Shown: positions 30,594 through 39,704, numbered from the stretch's first letter. The stretch is DNA of 64,000 nucleotides from Pseudomonas lundensis (GCF_001042985.1 NZ_JYKY01000009.1:96923-160922), one strand, 5' to 3'. Notes: generated from the sequence alone by a model not told the origin. Made by a program: numbers and translations.

Positions 30594-31631
30594 ATGACCT
30601 ACGCGATGACCCCCTTCCAGGAATTTGATGCCGAACTAGAAGACTGGAACGCCCTACGCACCAGCACCCCGTGCAGCGGCTTGCTGCTCGGCAATGGCGC
30701 AAGCATGGCCGTGTGGCATGACTTTTATTACGACTCGCTGTTTGAAAAAACCAAAAGCGTGGCCGAAAAACCCCTCAGCCAGACGGAACTCAGCGTGTTT
30801 GACGCCTTGAACACGCGCAATTTCGAGCACGTGCTCAGCGCCCTGAAAACCGCAAGCAAGGTCAACAAGGCGCTGGCCATCAGCTCTGCATCACCGCGCA
30901 AACGCTACTACGCCATCAAGGAAGCCCTGATCAACAGCACTCAGGATGTCCACATTCCCTGGCGCTTGATGTCCGCCGCCACGCTGGATTGCTGGCAGGA
31001 AGAACTGGCCTGCTACAGCACGGTGTATTGCTCCAACTATGACCTGCTGGCGCCGTGGGCGCTGATGCAGGCGCCCAAGCGTTTCAACGATTTGTTCCAG
31101 ACGCCGGGTGCCACTTTTGAACTGGCGCAGGCCGCAGCCAAAGGCAAAACCACCCGCGTGCTGTACCTGCACGGCGCGCTGCACCTGGTGAAAAATCAGG
31201 AAGGCAAGGCACGCAAATCCGTGGGCGATCCCGCCGCGCTGCTCAGCAACTTCGCCATCAATCACTCCATCAGCGCGCTGGATGACGTGCCGCTGTTTGT
31301 CAGCGAAGGCACCAGCGACGACAAGCGCAAGTCGATCCGGATGTCGGATTACCTGTCGTTTTGCCATGAACAGTTGATGGCCCACAAAGACAGCCTGTGC
31401 GTCTTCGGCCACAGCCTGGGTGAGCAAGATCAACACCTGATTGACGCCCTGCGCCTGGCGCCCCTGAAAACCCTGTGCATCTCGATTTATCCGCGCAGCG
31501 AAGCCTTCATCCGCTTCCAGAAAAACCATTACACGCAGCTATTTGCACAGAACAAGGTGGCATTGCGCTTCTTTAACGCTAAAACGCACCCATTGGGCGA
31601 CAGCCGTCACTCAGTACCGGTCGAGCGCTGA
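30594..31631 (+). CDS. DUF4917 family protein with SIR2-like motifs
   Basis: 345 residues. No characterised function. Four segments follow the order of SIR2-like NAD-binding proteins: LLLGNGAS (30-37), CSNYD (146-150), LYLHGALHL (190-198) and VFGHSLGEQD (270-279). In SIR2-like enzymes these positions build the NAD pocket; the residues suggest an NAD- or ADP-ribose-handling fold but do not prove catalysis. A second ATG lies at 30606. It stands alone between an iron alcohol dehydrogenase and the XRE-cupin regulator. The SIR2 relation is inference from motif order. Confidence 0.7.
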   Translation: MTYAMTPFQEFDAELEDWNALRTSTPCSGLLLGNGASMAVWHDFYYDSLFEKTKSVAEKPLSQTELSVFDALNTRNFEHVLSALKTASKVNKALAISSASPRKRYYAIKEALINSTQDVHIPWRLMSAATLDCWQEELACYSTVYCSNYDLLAPWALMQAPKRFNDLFQTPGATFELAQAAAKGKTTRVLYLHGALHLVKNQEGKARKSVGDPAALLSNFAINHSISALDDVPLFVSEGTSDDKRKSIRMSDYLSFCHEQLMAHKDSLCVFGHSLGEQDQHLIDALRLAPLKTLCISIYPRSEAFIRFQKNHYTQLFAQNKVALRFFNAKTHPLGDSRHSVPVER

Positions 31632-31645
31632 AAACGCCCTTCGCC

Positions 31646-32188
31646 TTACTCCTCGGTGCTGTGCACCACCACCAACAATTGCGCTTGAACCTCACCCACC
31701 GAACGCACGCGGTGAGGTTTTTGCGCATTGAAATGCAGGGCATCGCCGCGCTGCAAAATCACCCGCTCATTCATGAAGTCGACCTCGACCGCGCCTTCGT
31801 GCACAAACAGAAATTCTTCCCCCACGTGCGCTTTGAAGCTGGGATCAGCGAACGCTGCGGGCGGGTAAATCATGAATGGCAGCAAGTTACGCTCACTGAC
31901 CTGATGTGCCAGCACCGCGTAGCCCGGTGAGTGCTCGCTGCCCGATAGCAACTGGCGCTGATCGCTGCGCACCAGGCTGTAACCCTCAATCCCGGCCTTG
32001 TCCTCAGCGAACAACTCTTCGACATTGACGTTCAGCGCCTTGGCCAACTTGAGCGCGGCGGCGATTGAAGGGGTGTTCAAGCCACGCTCGACTTTCGACA
32101 AATAGCTCTTGGTCAGGCCGGAATGTTCAGCCAACGCCTCAAGGGTGATGCCCAGTTTTTTTCTGAGTAATTTCAAACGGATAGACAT
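31646..32188 (-). CDS. XRE-family regulator with C-terminal cupin sensor
   Basis: 180 residues. Helix-turn-helix of XRE type at 1-60 (LRKKLGITLEALAEHSGLTKSYLSKVERG), then a cupin_2 barrel at about 105-178 (GEEFLFVHEGAVEVDF, RGDALHFNAQKPH). Regulators of this design sense a small metabolite in the cupin. It diverges from the aldolase gene across 150 bases that contain a perfect palindrome (32234-32250), its most likely operator, so it probably controls the aldolase-DapA pair. Confidence 0.9.
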   Translation of the reverse strand: MSIRLKLLRKKLGITLEALAEHSGLTKSYLSKVERGLNTPSIAAALKLAKALNVNVEELFAEDKAGIEGYSLVRSDQRQLLSGSEHSPGYAVLAHQVSERNLLPFMIYPPAAFADPSFKAHVGEEFLFVHEGAVEVDFMNERVILQRGDALHFNAQKPHRVRSVGEVQAQLLVVVHSTEE

Positions 32189-32233
32189 GTAGAGCGATTA
32201 ATCCATCAAGGGAGCTGCGAGTTTTACTTGCCA

Positions 32234-32250
32234 ATGACACTTTGTGTCAT
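32234..32250. promoter_or_regulatory. Palindromic candidate operator for the XRE-cupin regulator
   Basis: ATGACAC-TTT-GTGTCAT, a perfect 7-bp inverted repeat with a three-base centre. A further GTGTCAT lies at 32263-32269, 19 bases on in the same direction, so a second dimer may bind in phase. The site sits between the divergent regulator and aldolase genes. Confidence 0.7.
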
Positions 32251-32338
32251 ATAGCCTCTTAAGTGTCATAAGCACTGCCACCCATCACCTTCGACGCCAT
32301 GGGGGCAGACACATCCGGCAATCACCGAGGACACCGAC

Positions 32339-33121
32339 ATGGCCAAGACCTTAGCACTCCCGAAAGAGCAACTGGTCAAGCAAGCGCTTGTGCAGATGCA
32401 AAATACGCTGACGGATAATACGTGGACTGACCGGCAAAAGCTGGCACTCACCTGCCGCATTCTGTTCGAAAACGGCCACGACTCCGGTCTGGCCGGGCAA
32501 ATCACCGCCCGCGGGCCACAACCCGGCACCTATTACACCCAGCAACTGGGCCTGGGGTTTGATGAAATCACTGCCAGCAATCTGCTGTTGGTCAACGAAG
32601 ACCTGGAGGTGCTTGAAGGCCACGGCATGCCGAACCCGGCCAATCGCTTCCACAGCTGGGTGTACCGTGCCCGTCCGGATGTGAACTGCATCATCCACAC
32701 GCACCCCACACATGTGGCCGCGCTGTCGATGCTGGAAGTGCCGCTGGAAATTTCGCACATGGACCTCTGCCCGCTGTACGAGGATTGCGCGTTTCTGGAA
32801 AGTTGGCCTGGCGTGCCGGTCGGCAATGAAGAGGGCGAACTGATCGCCGGTGCGCTGGGGGACAAGCGGGCAATCCTGCTCTCGCACCACGGTCAATTGT
32901 CCACCGGCGCCAGCATTGAAGAAGCCTGCGTCATCGCGCAACTGATCGAGCGGGCAGCCAAACTGCAATTGCTGGCCATGGCCGCAGGCACCCTCAAGCC
33001 CATCATCCCGGCCCTGGGCCGCGAAGCCCATAACTGGATCAGCCGCCCCAAACGCCATGCGGCCGCTTTCAATTACCACGCCCGGCAAAACCTGCGTCGT
33101 CATGCCGACTGCCTGAACTGA
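32339..33121 (+). CDS. Class II aldolase/adducin family protein
   Basis: 260 residues. Zinc site HTHPTH with His120 and His122 and a later His in LLSHHGQLS (near 182); glycine-rich GQITARGPQPGTYYT and LLVNEDLEVLEGHG are usual in this fold. Members cleave or decarboxylate small hydroxy acids or sugar phosphates (L-fuculose/ribulose-phosphate type). The pairing with a DapA-like lyase and a XRE-cupin regulator suggests a catabolic step on a hydroxy- or keto-acid; the substrate is unknown. First gene of a two-gene operon. Confidence 0.88.
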   Translation: MAKTLALPKEQLVKQALVQMQNTLTDNTWTDRQKLALTCRILFENGHDSGLAGQITARGPQPGTYYTQQLGLGFDEITASNLLLVNEDLEVLEGHGMPNPANRFHSWVYRARPDVNCIIHTHPTHVAALSMLEVPLEISHMDLCPLYEDCAFLESWPGVPVGNEEGELIAGALGDKRAILLSHHGQLSTGASIEEACVIAQLIERAAKLQLLAMAAGTLKPIIPALGREAHNWISRPKRHAAAFNYHARQNLRRHADCLN

Positions 33122-33151
33122 GCCACCTCCCTCCCCCACAGGACACCCACC

Positions 33152-34039
33152 ATGACGACTCCAGTAATCCACGGCATCATCGGCTACACCATCACCCCGT
33201 TCAGCGCAGACGGCAGCGCCATCGACCTGCCCGCGCTCGGGCGCTCCATTGACCAATTGATCGACAACGGCGTGCACGCCATCGCGCCACTGGGCAGCAC
33301 CGGCGAAGGCGCGTACCTGAGCGACGCCGAATGGGATCAGGTCAGCGAATTCAGCCTCGCCCACGTGGCCAAACGCGTGCCGACCATTGTCAGCGTCTCC
33401 GACCTGACCACCGCCAAAGCCGTGCGCCGCGCCCGCTTTGCTGAACAGCACGGCGCGGACGTGGTCATGGTGCTGCCGGCTTCCTACTGGAAACTCAGCG
33501 AGGCTGAAATCCTGGCCCATTACCGCGCCATCGGCGACAGCATCAACACCCCGATCATGCTCTACAACAACCCGGCCACCAGCGGCACTGACATGTCGGT
33601 GGACTTGATCCTGAACATTTTCAACACGGTCGACAACGTGACCATGGTCAAGGAAAGCACCGGCGACATTCAGCGCATGCACCGCTTGCAACAACGAGGG
33701 GAAGGCCAAGTGCCGTTCTACAACGGGTGCAACCCGCTGGCACTGGAGGCCTTCGCTGCGGGTGCGAAAGGTTGGTGCACAGCGGCGCCGAACCTGATCC
33801 CGGCGCTGAATTTGGCGCTGTACGACGCCGTACTGGCCAACGATCTGAACGCCGCACGCGCGCTGTTCTACCGCCAGTTGCCATTGCTTGAATTCATCCT
33901 CAAAGGCGGTCTGCCGGCCACCATCAAGGCGGGTTTGCGCCTGACCGGCCTGGAAGCGGGCGACCCGCGACTGCCCGTGTTCCCGTTGGCCGACGCTGGC
34001 GTGATGCAGTTACACGGGTTGCTGGCTCAACTGAAATAA
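33152..34039 (+). CDS. Dihydrodipicolinate synthase (DapA) family lyase
   Basis: 295 residues, TIM-barrel. GSTGEG at 48-53, Tyr138 (LYNNPATSG) and Schiff-base Lys167 (VKESTGD) are present, so the class I aldolase chemistry is intact. The family includes DapA, N-acetylneuraminate lyase and keto-acid aldolases or dehydratases; neighbours favour a catabolic keto-acid lyase over lysine biosynthesis. It begins 30 bases after the aldolase stop with AGGACACCCACC before the ATG. Confidence 0.88.
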   Translation: MTTPVIHGIIGYTITPFSADGSAIDLPALGRSIDQLIDNGVHAIAPLGSTGEGAYLSDAEWDQVSEFSLAHVAKRVPTIVSVSDLTTAKAVRRARFAEQHGADVVMVLPASYWKLSEAEILAHYRAIGDSINTPIMLYNNPATSGTDMSVDLILNIFNTVDNVTMVKESTGDIQRMHRLQQRGEGQVPFYNGCNPLALEAFAAGAKGWCTAAPNLIPALNLALYDAVLANDLNAARALFYRQLPLLEFILKGGLPATIKAGLRLTGLEAGDPRLPVFPLADAGVMQLHGLLAQLK

Positions 34040-34048
34040 CCCTGCTCC

Positions 34049-34088
34049 GGCCGACGCGCACCGGGCTGCCTCGCCCGGCACGTCGGCC
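34049..34088. terminator. GC-rich hairpin between convergent genes
   Basis: GGCCGACG/CGTCGGCC outer stem and CCGGG/CCCGG inner stem between the stops of the DapA-like gene and yegP. No T-run, so terminator activity is uncertain. Confidence 0.4.
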
Positions 34089-34097
34089 ACCGGCCCC

Positions 34098-34430
34098 TCA
34101 CAGCTTCTCTTTGATGACCGTGGTGGGCCCATTGCTTTTCACACTGGCAATGCCCTTCTCTCGCGCCGCTTCGGTGCTGTATTGCTCACTGGTGCCGATG
34201 ATCTGGTGATTGGCCGCCTTCAGGTTGAAATACGGTTTGCCGTCTTTCGCCACCTTGCGGTCATAGCGTTCATCCAGCGGGCTGTTGGCCTGAACCGAAG
34301 CAATGCCCTTTTTCGCCGCCTCGTGCGTGGTGTACTGCTCACTCACCAAAATGGTTTCGGCATTCGCTGCTTTCAATACGAATCGGAACTGCCCGTTGCT
34401 GGTCTTGCTCAACTCATACCAACCCGACAT
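34098..34430 (-). CDS. YegP family protein (two DUF1508 repeats)
   Basis: 110 residues made of two similar units at about 10-55 and 60-106, each with the pattern F.FVLKAANAE-I..SEQY.-..AA.KGIASV; the pair forms the YegP fold. A small stress-linked protein of unknown biochemical role. Confidence 0.92.
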   Translation of the reverse strand: MSGWYELSKTSNGQFRFVLKAANAETILVSEQYTTHEAAKKGIASVQANSPLDERYDRKVAKDGKPYFNLKAANHQIIGTSEQYSTEAAREKGIASVKSNGPTTVIKEKL

Positions 34431-34547
34431 AGCGTTTCTCCTTGTGGCTGAAGGTCATGTGTCCCCTTCAGTAAAGCGCTCACCCAGCAATTAGCCATTT
34501 ATCTGTAGGAAAAAAGAAAAAAGGAAAGGTGAATTTACATAGAGACA

Positions 34548-34566
34548 AATAGTAATAATTCTCGAT
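34548..34566. promoter_or_regulatory. Candidate Fur box
   Basis: AATAGTAATAATTCTCGAT, close to the consensus Fur pattern (AAT-AT-AT-ATTCTCAT), 45 bases before the ATG of the ECF sigma gene. Location and match suggest iron repression of the signalling set. Confidence 0.6.
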
Positions 34567-34611
34567 ACCATTCGCGGCTTATTTTGCATCGCTGAGTCCA
34601 CAAGGATTTTC

Positions 34612-35151
34612 ATGTCTCGCTTTAAACCTGACCCCGCGTTGGCCGAATCCTTACGCGAGTTCTATACGCAGATTCTGCATTTCCTGCGTAAGCGCACCGA
34701 CAACGCCAGCGATGCAGCTGACATGACGCAAGACGTTTTCACGCAATGGCTGGGCTATCAGGACCGGGCCAAGGTCCAGCAACCCCGGGCGTTTTTGTTT
34801 CAGATGGCGCGCAACCTGCTGCGCGATCACTGGCGACGCCAGCAGGTGCGCCAATCCGTGCATGCGGATCAGGTTGAACGCGAAGACGAGCCGTTAAGCG
34901 ATGAGAGGGATGACCCCATGCTGGCCGCACACCGCCTGCAACGGCTTGAACAGCTCAAGACCGTACTCGCAGAGCTCTCGCCCCGGCGCCGTGAAGCCCT
35001 TATCCTGCACCGCTTCGAAGGGTTGAGTCAGGCGCAGATCGCGCAACGCATGGGAATCTCGGTCAGCATGGTAGAAAAGCACATCGCCTTTGCGTTGTTG
35101 CACTGCAAGCAACATTTACAGCGGGACAGCGGCAAGGAGCAGCCACAATGA
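34612..35151 (+). CDS. ECF sigma factor, FecI type
   Basis: 179 residues. Region 2 about 15-80 (DAADMTQDVFTQWL, RAFLFQMARNLLRDHWRR) and region 4 about 115-170 (LSPRRREALILHRFEGLSQAQIAQRMGISVSMVEKH). It belongs to the iron-responsive FecI group and should activate the receptor gene downstream. AAGGATTTTC precedes the ATG. Its stop overlaps the fecR start (ATGA). Confidence 0.95.
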   Translation: MSRFKPDPALAESLREFYTQILHFLRKRTDNASDAADMTQDVFTQWLGYQDRAKVQQPRAFLFQMARNLLRDHWRRQQVRQSVHADQVEREDEPLSDERDDPMLAAHRLQRLEQLKTVLAELSPRRREALILHRFEGLSQAQIAQRMGISVSMVEKHIAFALLHCKQHLQRDSGKEQPQ

Positions 35152-36098
35152 GCCCTTTTCAATCGGCCGCCCACGACAGCATTGATGCGCAGGCGGCCAG
35201 CTGGTTTGCACGCAATCGCAATCGGCCCGACGCACAGACCCGCGCGCAATTCGACGCCTGGCATGCGCAACCGGCGCATGCACGGGCGTATGCCGAGTTC
35301 GAGTCGCTATGGGCCGACTTGGGCGAACTGCAACACCGGAACAAACCGCTGCCACTGCCAGTAAAACCGGCGATCAAGCGTCGTTCGACGTTTGCCCTGG
35401 CTGCGGCGGCAGCCGTGTTGGGTGCCGTGCTGGCCTTGAACATCGGCACCCCCGTCACGCTGCACCAGCAACAGCTCACGACCCAGTCCCAAGGTGCGAA
35501 AACCCTGACACTGCCCGATGGCAGCACCCTCTACGTCAATGCCAACACCCAACTGCGCCTCGATTTCAACGCACAACAACGCGACATTTACCTGGAACGC
35601 GGTCAGCTGTACATCGAGGTCGCGGCCAATAAAGACCAGCCGCTGGTGGTGCACGCCGGTGACGCGCGCATACGGGTGGTCGGCACCGGTTTCGATGTGC
35701 GGCGCAGCCCACGCCAACTGGTGGTCAGCGTCGCCCACGGCCAGGTTGCGTTCGTGCCTGACGCCAAGCGCTCTGCCCTGCTCGGCGCCGATCAGCGTGC
35801 CACGTACGACTACGCGCGCCAGACATTGACTGAACACACCCTCACGGCCAGCGAAGTCGGCGATTGGCGCAACGGGCACCTGGCCTTTCGCAACCGCGAG
35901 CTGGCCAGCCTGATCGACGAACTGGACCTCTACCGGCCCGGCATCATCGAACTGGCCAATGGGCCGCTCCAACAGTACAAAGTGTCAGGCCACCTCGACG
36001 TCAATGATCCGCTGGCACTGGTGAAAGCCTTGCCCGCCTTGATCCCGGTGAACACCGTGTGGCTGGACAACGGAAAAATCCGCATCGAACCCCGCTAA
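35148..36098 (+). CDS. FecR-type anti-sigma regulator
   Basis: 316 residues. N-terminal cytoplasmic DUF4880-like part (SIDAQAASWFARNRNRPDAQ), one TM helix near 77-98, then the periplasmic FecR domain (KTLTLPDGSTLYVNANTQLR, DQPLVVHAGDARIRVVGTGF) and the C-terminal domain that contacts the receptor's STN domain. It relays ligand occupancy of the outer-membrane receptor to the sigma factor. Translation is coupled to the sigma gene. Confidence 0.95.
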   Translation: MSPFQSAAHDSIDAQAASWFARNRNRPDAQTRAQFDAWHAQPAHARAYAEFESLWADLGELQHRNKPLPLPVKPAIKRRSTFALAAAAAVLGAVLALNIGTPVTLHQQQLTTQSQGAKTLTLPDGSTLYVNANTQLRLDFNAQQRDIYLERGQLYIEVAANKDQPLVVHAGDARIRVVGTGFDVRRSPRQLVVSVAHGQVAFVPDAKRSALLGADQRATYDYARQTLTEHTLTASEVGDWRNGHLAFRNRELASLIDELDLYRPGIIELANGPLQQYKVSGHLDVNDPLALVKALPALIPVNTVWLDNGKIRIEPR

Positions 36099-36102
36099 AA
36101 AA

Positions 36103-36139
36103 ACATATGCGAATATTTTGCATTCGCATATGTGGTTTT
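36103..36139 (+). terminator. Hairpin between the fecR-type gene and its receptor gene
   Basis: Perfect 12-bp inverted repeat ACATATGCGAAT/ATTCGCATATGT with a seven-base loop, A-run before and GGTTTTTT after. It looks like an intrinsic terminator or attenuator and would separate regulator from receptor expression. Confidence 0.75.
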
Positions 36140-36218
36140 TTAATGGCCCCGCGTCTTCCTTCGGTCTGCGTTGTTAACGCATGTCTTTTTGGCCTTTGTT
36201 GCCGCACTGGGGGATTTC

Positions 36219-38768
36219 ATGTTTCGCGCACCGCATCACGTCTCGCATTTCTGCACACGCCCGACCCTGCTGGCCGCCTGCCTGGCGTTCTGCCTGCAGG
36301 CTCACGCCGAGTCGGTCCAACTGCAACTGCCTGCACAGTCGCTGGCCAATTCGTTGAGTGCCGTGGCCCGGCAAGCCAACATCCAGTTGCTGTTTGACGA
36401 AGCACTGTTGCGCAACATCAAGGCCCCGGCGCTGAGCGGCCGTTACAGCGCGCAAGAGGCCATCAACCAATTGTTGCGCGGCACCGATTTCAGCCTGACC
36501 CAAGTCGACCGCACCTTCGTCGTGCGCCCCAAGGAAGAAGGCACGACGACCAGCAACAGCCTGCAGCTCAGTGCCATGAGCGTGATCGGCACCGGCAATG
36601 AAGTCGACTCCAGCAACGTCGGTAAATCGACCCTGACCCAAGCTGAAATCAATCGCTATCAGGCCAACAACATTCCCAGCCTGCTGGCGACACTGCCCGG
36701 CATCAACCTCGGCGGCTCGCTCAAGCCCGGTGGCCAGACCATCAACATTTGGGGCATGGGCGAAGCCGAAGACGTGCAGATGACCGTCGATGGCGCGACC
36801 AAAAGCGGCTTCGAACGCTACATGCAAGGCACCATTTTCATTGAGCCGGAGTTGATCAAGGGGCTGGTGGTCGAGAAAGGCCCGCACGATATACGCACCG
36901 GCAACGGCGGCTTTGCCGGCTCCGTGCACATGGAAACCAAAGACGCCCCGGACTTGCTCGCAGAAGGCAAAGACACCGGCGCCATGCTCAAGTACGGCTA
37001 CAGCAGCAACGATCACCAGCAGGTTTACAGTGGCGCCGTGTATGGCCGCACCGATGATGGTCGCGCGGATGCGCTGGTGTATTACACCAAGCGCGATGGC
37101 GACAACATGAAGCTGGCCGGGCACATGCCAGACCCCAAGAATGCCTACCCGATCAACCCCAAACGCTTGCCCAACACCGCCCAGGACCTGGACGCGCAAC
37201 TGCTCAAAGTGAACCTGCACTTCAACGAAGAGCACAGCCTGGGGATGTCGTACTCACGCTCCAACAACTACCTGTGGGTGCCCTTCTCGGCCATCAGCTA
37301 CCCGGCCCCGCCGAGCCAGGCCAACATCGACAAATATGGGTACGACATCGCCACCCGGCGTTACTTGTCGAACCGTTCGACCATCGACACCACGTGGTCC
37401 GCCAAATACAAGTACCAGCCCCTTGAAAACCCCTTGGTGAACCTTGAGGTCAAGTACTCGCATTCCAATACCGAGCAAACCGATACGCGGGGCGCTCAAG
37501 CTTATTTCCAGCCGTCCACCGGCGGTCGCAAGATGGAAACCGGCTACACCGACGACATGGTGCAAATCGAAAACGTCAGTCTGTTTGCCAGCGGCCCGCT
37601 GGACCATGCCGTGACCACGGGCATGCAGGTGCGCAAGCACCAGCGTGATGTCGACATGTGGATGCCGGGCAAGACCTACGAAGTAGAAAAATACAACTAC
37701 GGCCACTACCAGCCCAGCTTCATGCCCAAAGGCAAAGTCGACACCCACAGCTTTTACCTGCAAGACGCGATCACTCTCGGTGACTTCACCCTGACCCCGT
37801 CCGTGCGGTACGACCACGTGCGTAACCGCGGTGAAGAAAACGATGCACCGTTCTATAACCACGCGGAATTGGGTCACGACTACAGCGACAAAACCTACAC
37901 GGGCTGGTCGCCTCGCCTGTCAGCCTTTTGGAAAATCACCCCCAACACAGCGCTGTTTGTCGACTACAGCAAAACCTGGCGCGCCCCGGTCATCGACGAA
38001 CAATACGAGCTACAAGGGCTCGGCAGTCGCACAGCGACCAGCCTGAATCTGAAACCGGAAAGGATCACAGGCTGGCGAGCAGGCAACATCACCAACTTCG
38101 ATCAGATCTTTACTGACAGCGACCATGCACTGATCCGCACCACGCTGTTTCAAAACACCGTCGACAATGAAATATTCAAGGCCACCGGCGTCGGCTGTGC
38201 CGCCCAGACAGCGGCGGGCAGCCTGTCCAAAGACTGCGGGCCGGGCAACATACCGAACTACCGCAACATTGGCAGTGTGACCATCAAGGGCTTTGAAGTT
38301 GAAAGTTTCTACGAATCCACGTACCTGTTCGGATCACTGTCGTACGCGTGGATGACCGGTAAACACCAAGGTGCCTACACCAACCCGTGGGGGCCAAACG
38401 TCTGGGCACGTGACATTCCGGCGCCTAAATGGGTCGCCGTGCTGGGGACCAAAATTCCGGCATGGGATGCACGCGTGGGCTGGAAAGGTGAGTTCGTGCG
38501 CAAGACCGACCGTCTGCCAAGCGACAAGTATTCGGGTAACGAGATCAGTGTGTTAGGGGATCGCTACTACGACCAACACGCCAATGACGGGTACAACGTG
38601 CAGGGCCTGTTCGCCAACTGGACCCCTCAGCAGCCTTACCTCAAAGGCACCGAGGTCAACTTCACGGTCGACAACCTGTTCAACAAAAGTTACCAGCCGA
38701 TGCTCAGTGGGGATAACGCCTACAGCCAGGGCCGCAATGCCAAGATCAGCGTGACCCGTTTCTTCTGA
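36219..38768 (+). CDS. TonB-dependent receptor with N-terminal STN signalling domain, HasR-like
   Basis: 849 residues. Signal peptide 1-30 (cleavage after AHA), STN domain about 35-103 (VQLQLPAQSLANSLSAVARQ), plug about 130-250 and a beta barrel ending ISVTRFF with terminal aromatic residue. STN plus upstream FecI/FecR genes show transmembrane signalling. Overall strand wording (for example DHQQVYSGAVYGR) recalls heme/hemophore receptors of the HasR type, but no hemophore gene is present, so the ligand is uncertain. The frame opens at a TTG at 36171; the ATG at 36219 with GGGGGA upstream is preferred. Confidence 0.88.
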   Translation: MFRAPHHVSHFCTRPTLLAACLAFCLQAHAESVQLQLPAQSLANSLSAVARQANIQLLFDEALLRNIKAPALSGRYSAQEAINQLLRGTDFSLTQVDRTFVVRPKEEGTTTSNSLQLSAMSVIGTGNEVDSSNVGKSTLTQAEINRYQANNIPSLLATLPGINLGGSLKPGGQTINIWGMGEAEDVQMTVDGATKSGFERYMQGTIFIEPELIKGLVVEKGPHDIRTGNGGFAGSVHMETKDAPDLLAEGKDTGAMLKYGYSSNDHQQVYSGAVYGRTDDGRADALVYYTKRDGDNMKLAGHMPDPKNAYPINPKRLPNTAQDLDAQLLKVNLHFNEEHSLGMSYSRSNNYLWVPFSAISYPAPPSQANIDKYGYDIATRRYLSNRSTIDTTWSAKYKYQPLENPLVNLEVKYSHSNTEQTDTRGAQAYFQPSTGGRKMETGYTDDMVQIENVSLFASGPLDHAVTTGMQVRKHQRDVDMWMPGKTYEVEKYNYGHYQPSFMPKGKVDTHSFYLQDAITLGDFTLTPSVRYDHVRNRGEENDAPFYNHAELGHDYSDKTYTGWSPRLSAFWKITPNTALFVDYSKTWRAPVIDEQYELQGLGSRTATSLNLKPERITGWRAGNITNFDQIFTDSDHALIRTTLFQNTVDNEIFKATGVGCAAQTAAGSLSKDCGPGNIPNYRNIGSVTIKGFEVESFYESTYLFGSLSYAWMTGKHQGAYTNPWGPNVWARDIPAPKWVAVLGTKIPAWDARVGWKGEFVRKTDRLPSDKYSGNEISVLGDRYYDQHANDGYNVQGLFANWTPQQPYLKGTEVNFTVDNLFNKSYQPMLSGDNAYSQGRNAKISVTRFF

Positions 38769-38801
38769 GAGCGACCCTGGCCGCTGCGGCGAGCACGACC
38801 A

Positions 38802-39107
38802 TCAACCGTGCTTGCGCGGCACCACATTCAAACCGATCGACGGCACCCGACGCTGACTCAGGTAACGGGTGCAACTGACCCGCAGGAACGAGGCGAAGTT
38901 GACCACTTCGCCTTGGTAATCCATCACTTCTTCGTAGAGCTTGGCCACCAGTTGATTGGTGGTCATGCCATCGGCGTCGGCGATTTCACTGAGGATGTCC
39001 CAGAACTGGTTTTCCAGACGCAACGTCGTGACCACGCCACCGATACGCAACGATCGCGAGCGTGACTCGTACAGAATCGGATCGGCTTTGACGTACAGTT
39101 CACACAT
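38802..39107 (-). CDS. Ribbon-helix-helix domain protein (paralog 2)
   Basis: 101 residues, nearly all domain (core 18-83): RSRSLRIGG basic strand, LRLENQFWDILSEIADADG helix and a second helix TNQLVAKLYEEV. Small DNA-binding regulators of this type act as dimers. ATG at 39107 has GAGG eight bases before it; a GTG at 39113 is also possible. Its relative at 55-444 is about 41% identical over the core by eye. It lies 15 bases downstream of the DJ-1-like gene. Confidence 0.82.
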   Translation of the reverse strand: MCELYVKADPILYESRSRSLRIGGVVTTLRLENQFWDILSEIADADGMTTNQLVAKLYEEVMDYQGEVVNFASFLRVSCTRYLSQRRVPSIGLNVVPRKHG

Positions 39108-39122
39108 GGTCACGCCCTCGTC

Positions 39123-39704
39123 TTACACGGTAATGGTGGTGCCCAGCAGGCTCACAAACGCCGCCAGCCACGCAGGGTGCGCGGGCCAGGCAGGCGCGGT
39201 GACCAAATTGCCCTGCACATGGGCCTGGCTGACGTCGATATCCATAAACGTACCGCCCGCCAGTCGCACTTCCGGGGCACACGCAGGGTAGGCGCTGCAC
39301 TCGCGACCTTCCAGGATCCCGGCCGCCGCCAGCAACTGCGCACCGTGGCACACCGCAGCGATGGGCTTACCGGCCTTGTCGAAGTCGCGCACCAGTTCAA
39401 GTACTTTTTCATTCAAGCGAAGGTATTCCGGCGCACGACCACCTGGCACCAACAAGGCGTCGTAGTCGCCCGCCTTGACCGTGTCGAAATCACAATTCAG
39501 GCCAAACAGGTGGCCGGGCTTTTCGCTGTAGGTCTGATCGCCTTCAAAGTCATGAATGGCCGTGCGCACGGTCTGCCCCGAGGTTTTGCCCGGACAGACG
39601 GCGTGCACCTGATGGCCGATCATCAACAGCGCCTGAAACGGCACCATCACTTCGTAGTCTTCGACGTAATCGCCCACCAGCATCAGAATTTTTTTCGCCG
39701 CCAT
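39123..39704 (-). CDS. DJ-1/PfpI family protein
   Basis: 193 residues with the nucleophile elbow AAVCHGAQ (Cys119, His120) and the supporting Glu15 in GDYVEDYE. Family members act as proteases, glyoxalases or chaperones; the particular activity is unknown. Possible operon with the RHH gene that follows. Confidence 0.9.
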   Translation of the reverse strand: MAAKKILMLVGDYVEDYEVMVPFQALLMIGHQVHAVCPGKTSGQTVRTAIHDFEGDQTYSEKPGHLFGLNCDFDTVKAGDYDALLVPGGRAPEYLRLNEKVLELVRDFDKAGKPIAAVCHGAQLLAAAGILEGRECSAYPACAPEVRLAGGTFMDIDVSQAHVQGNLVTAPAWPAHPAWLAAFVSLLGTTITV

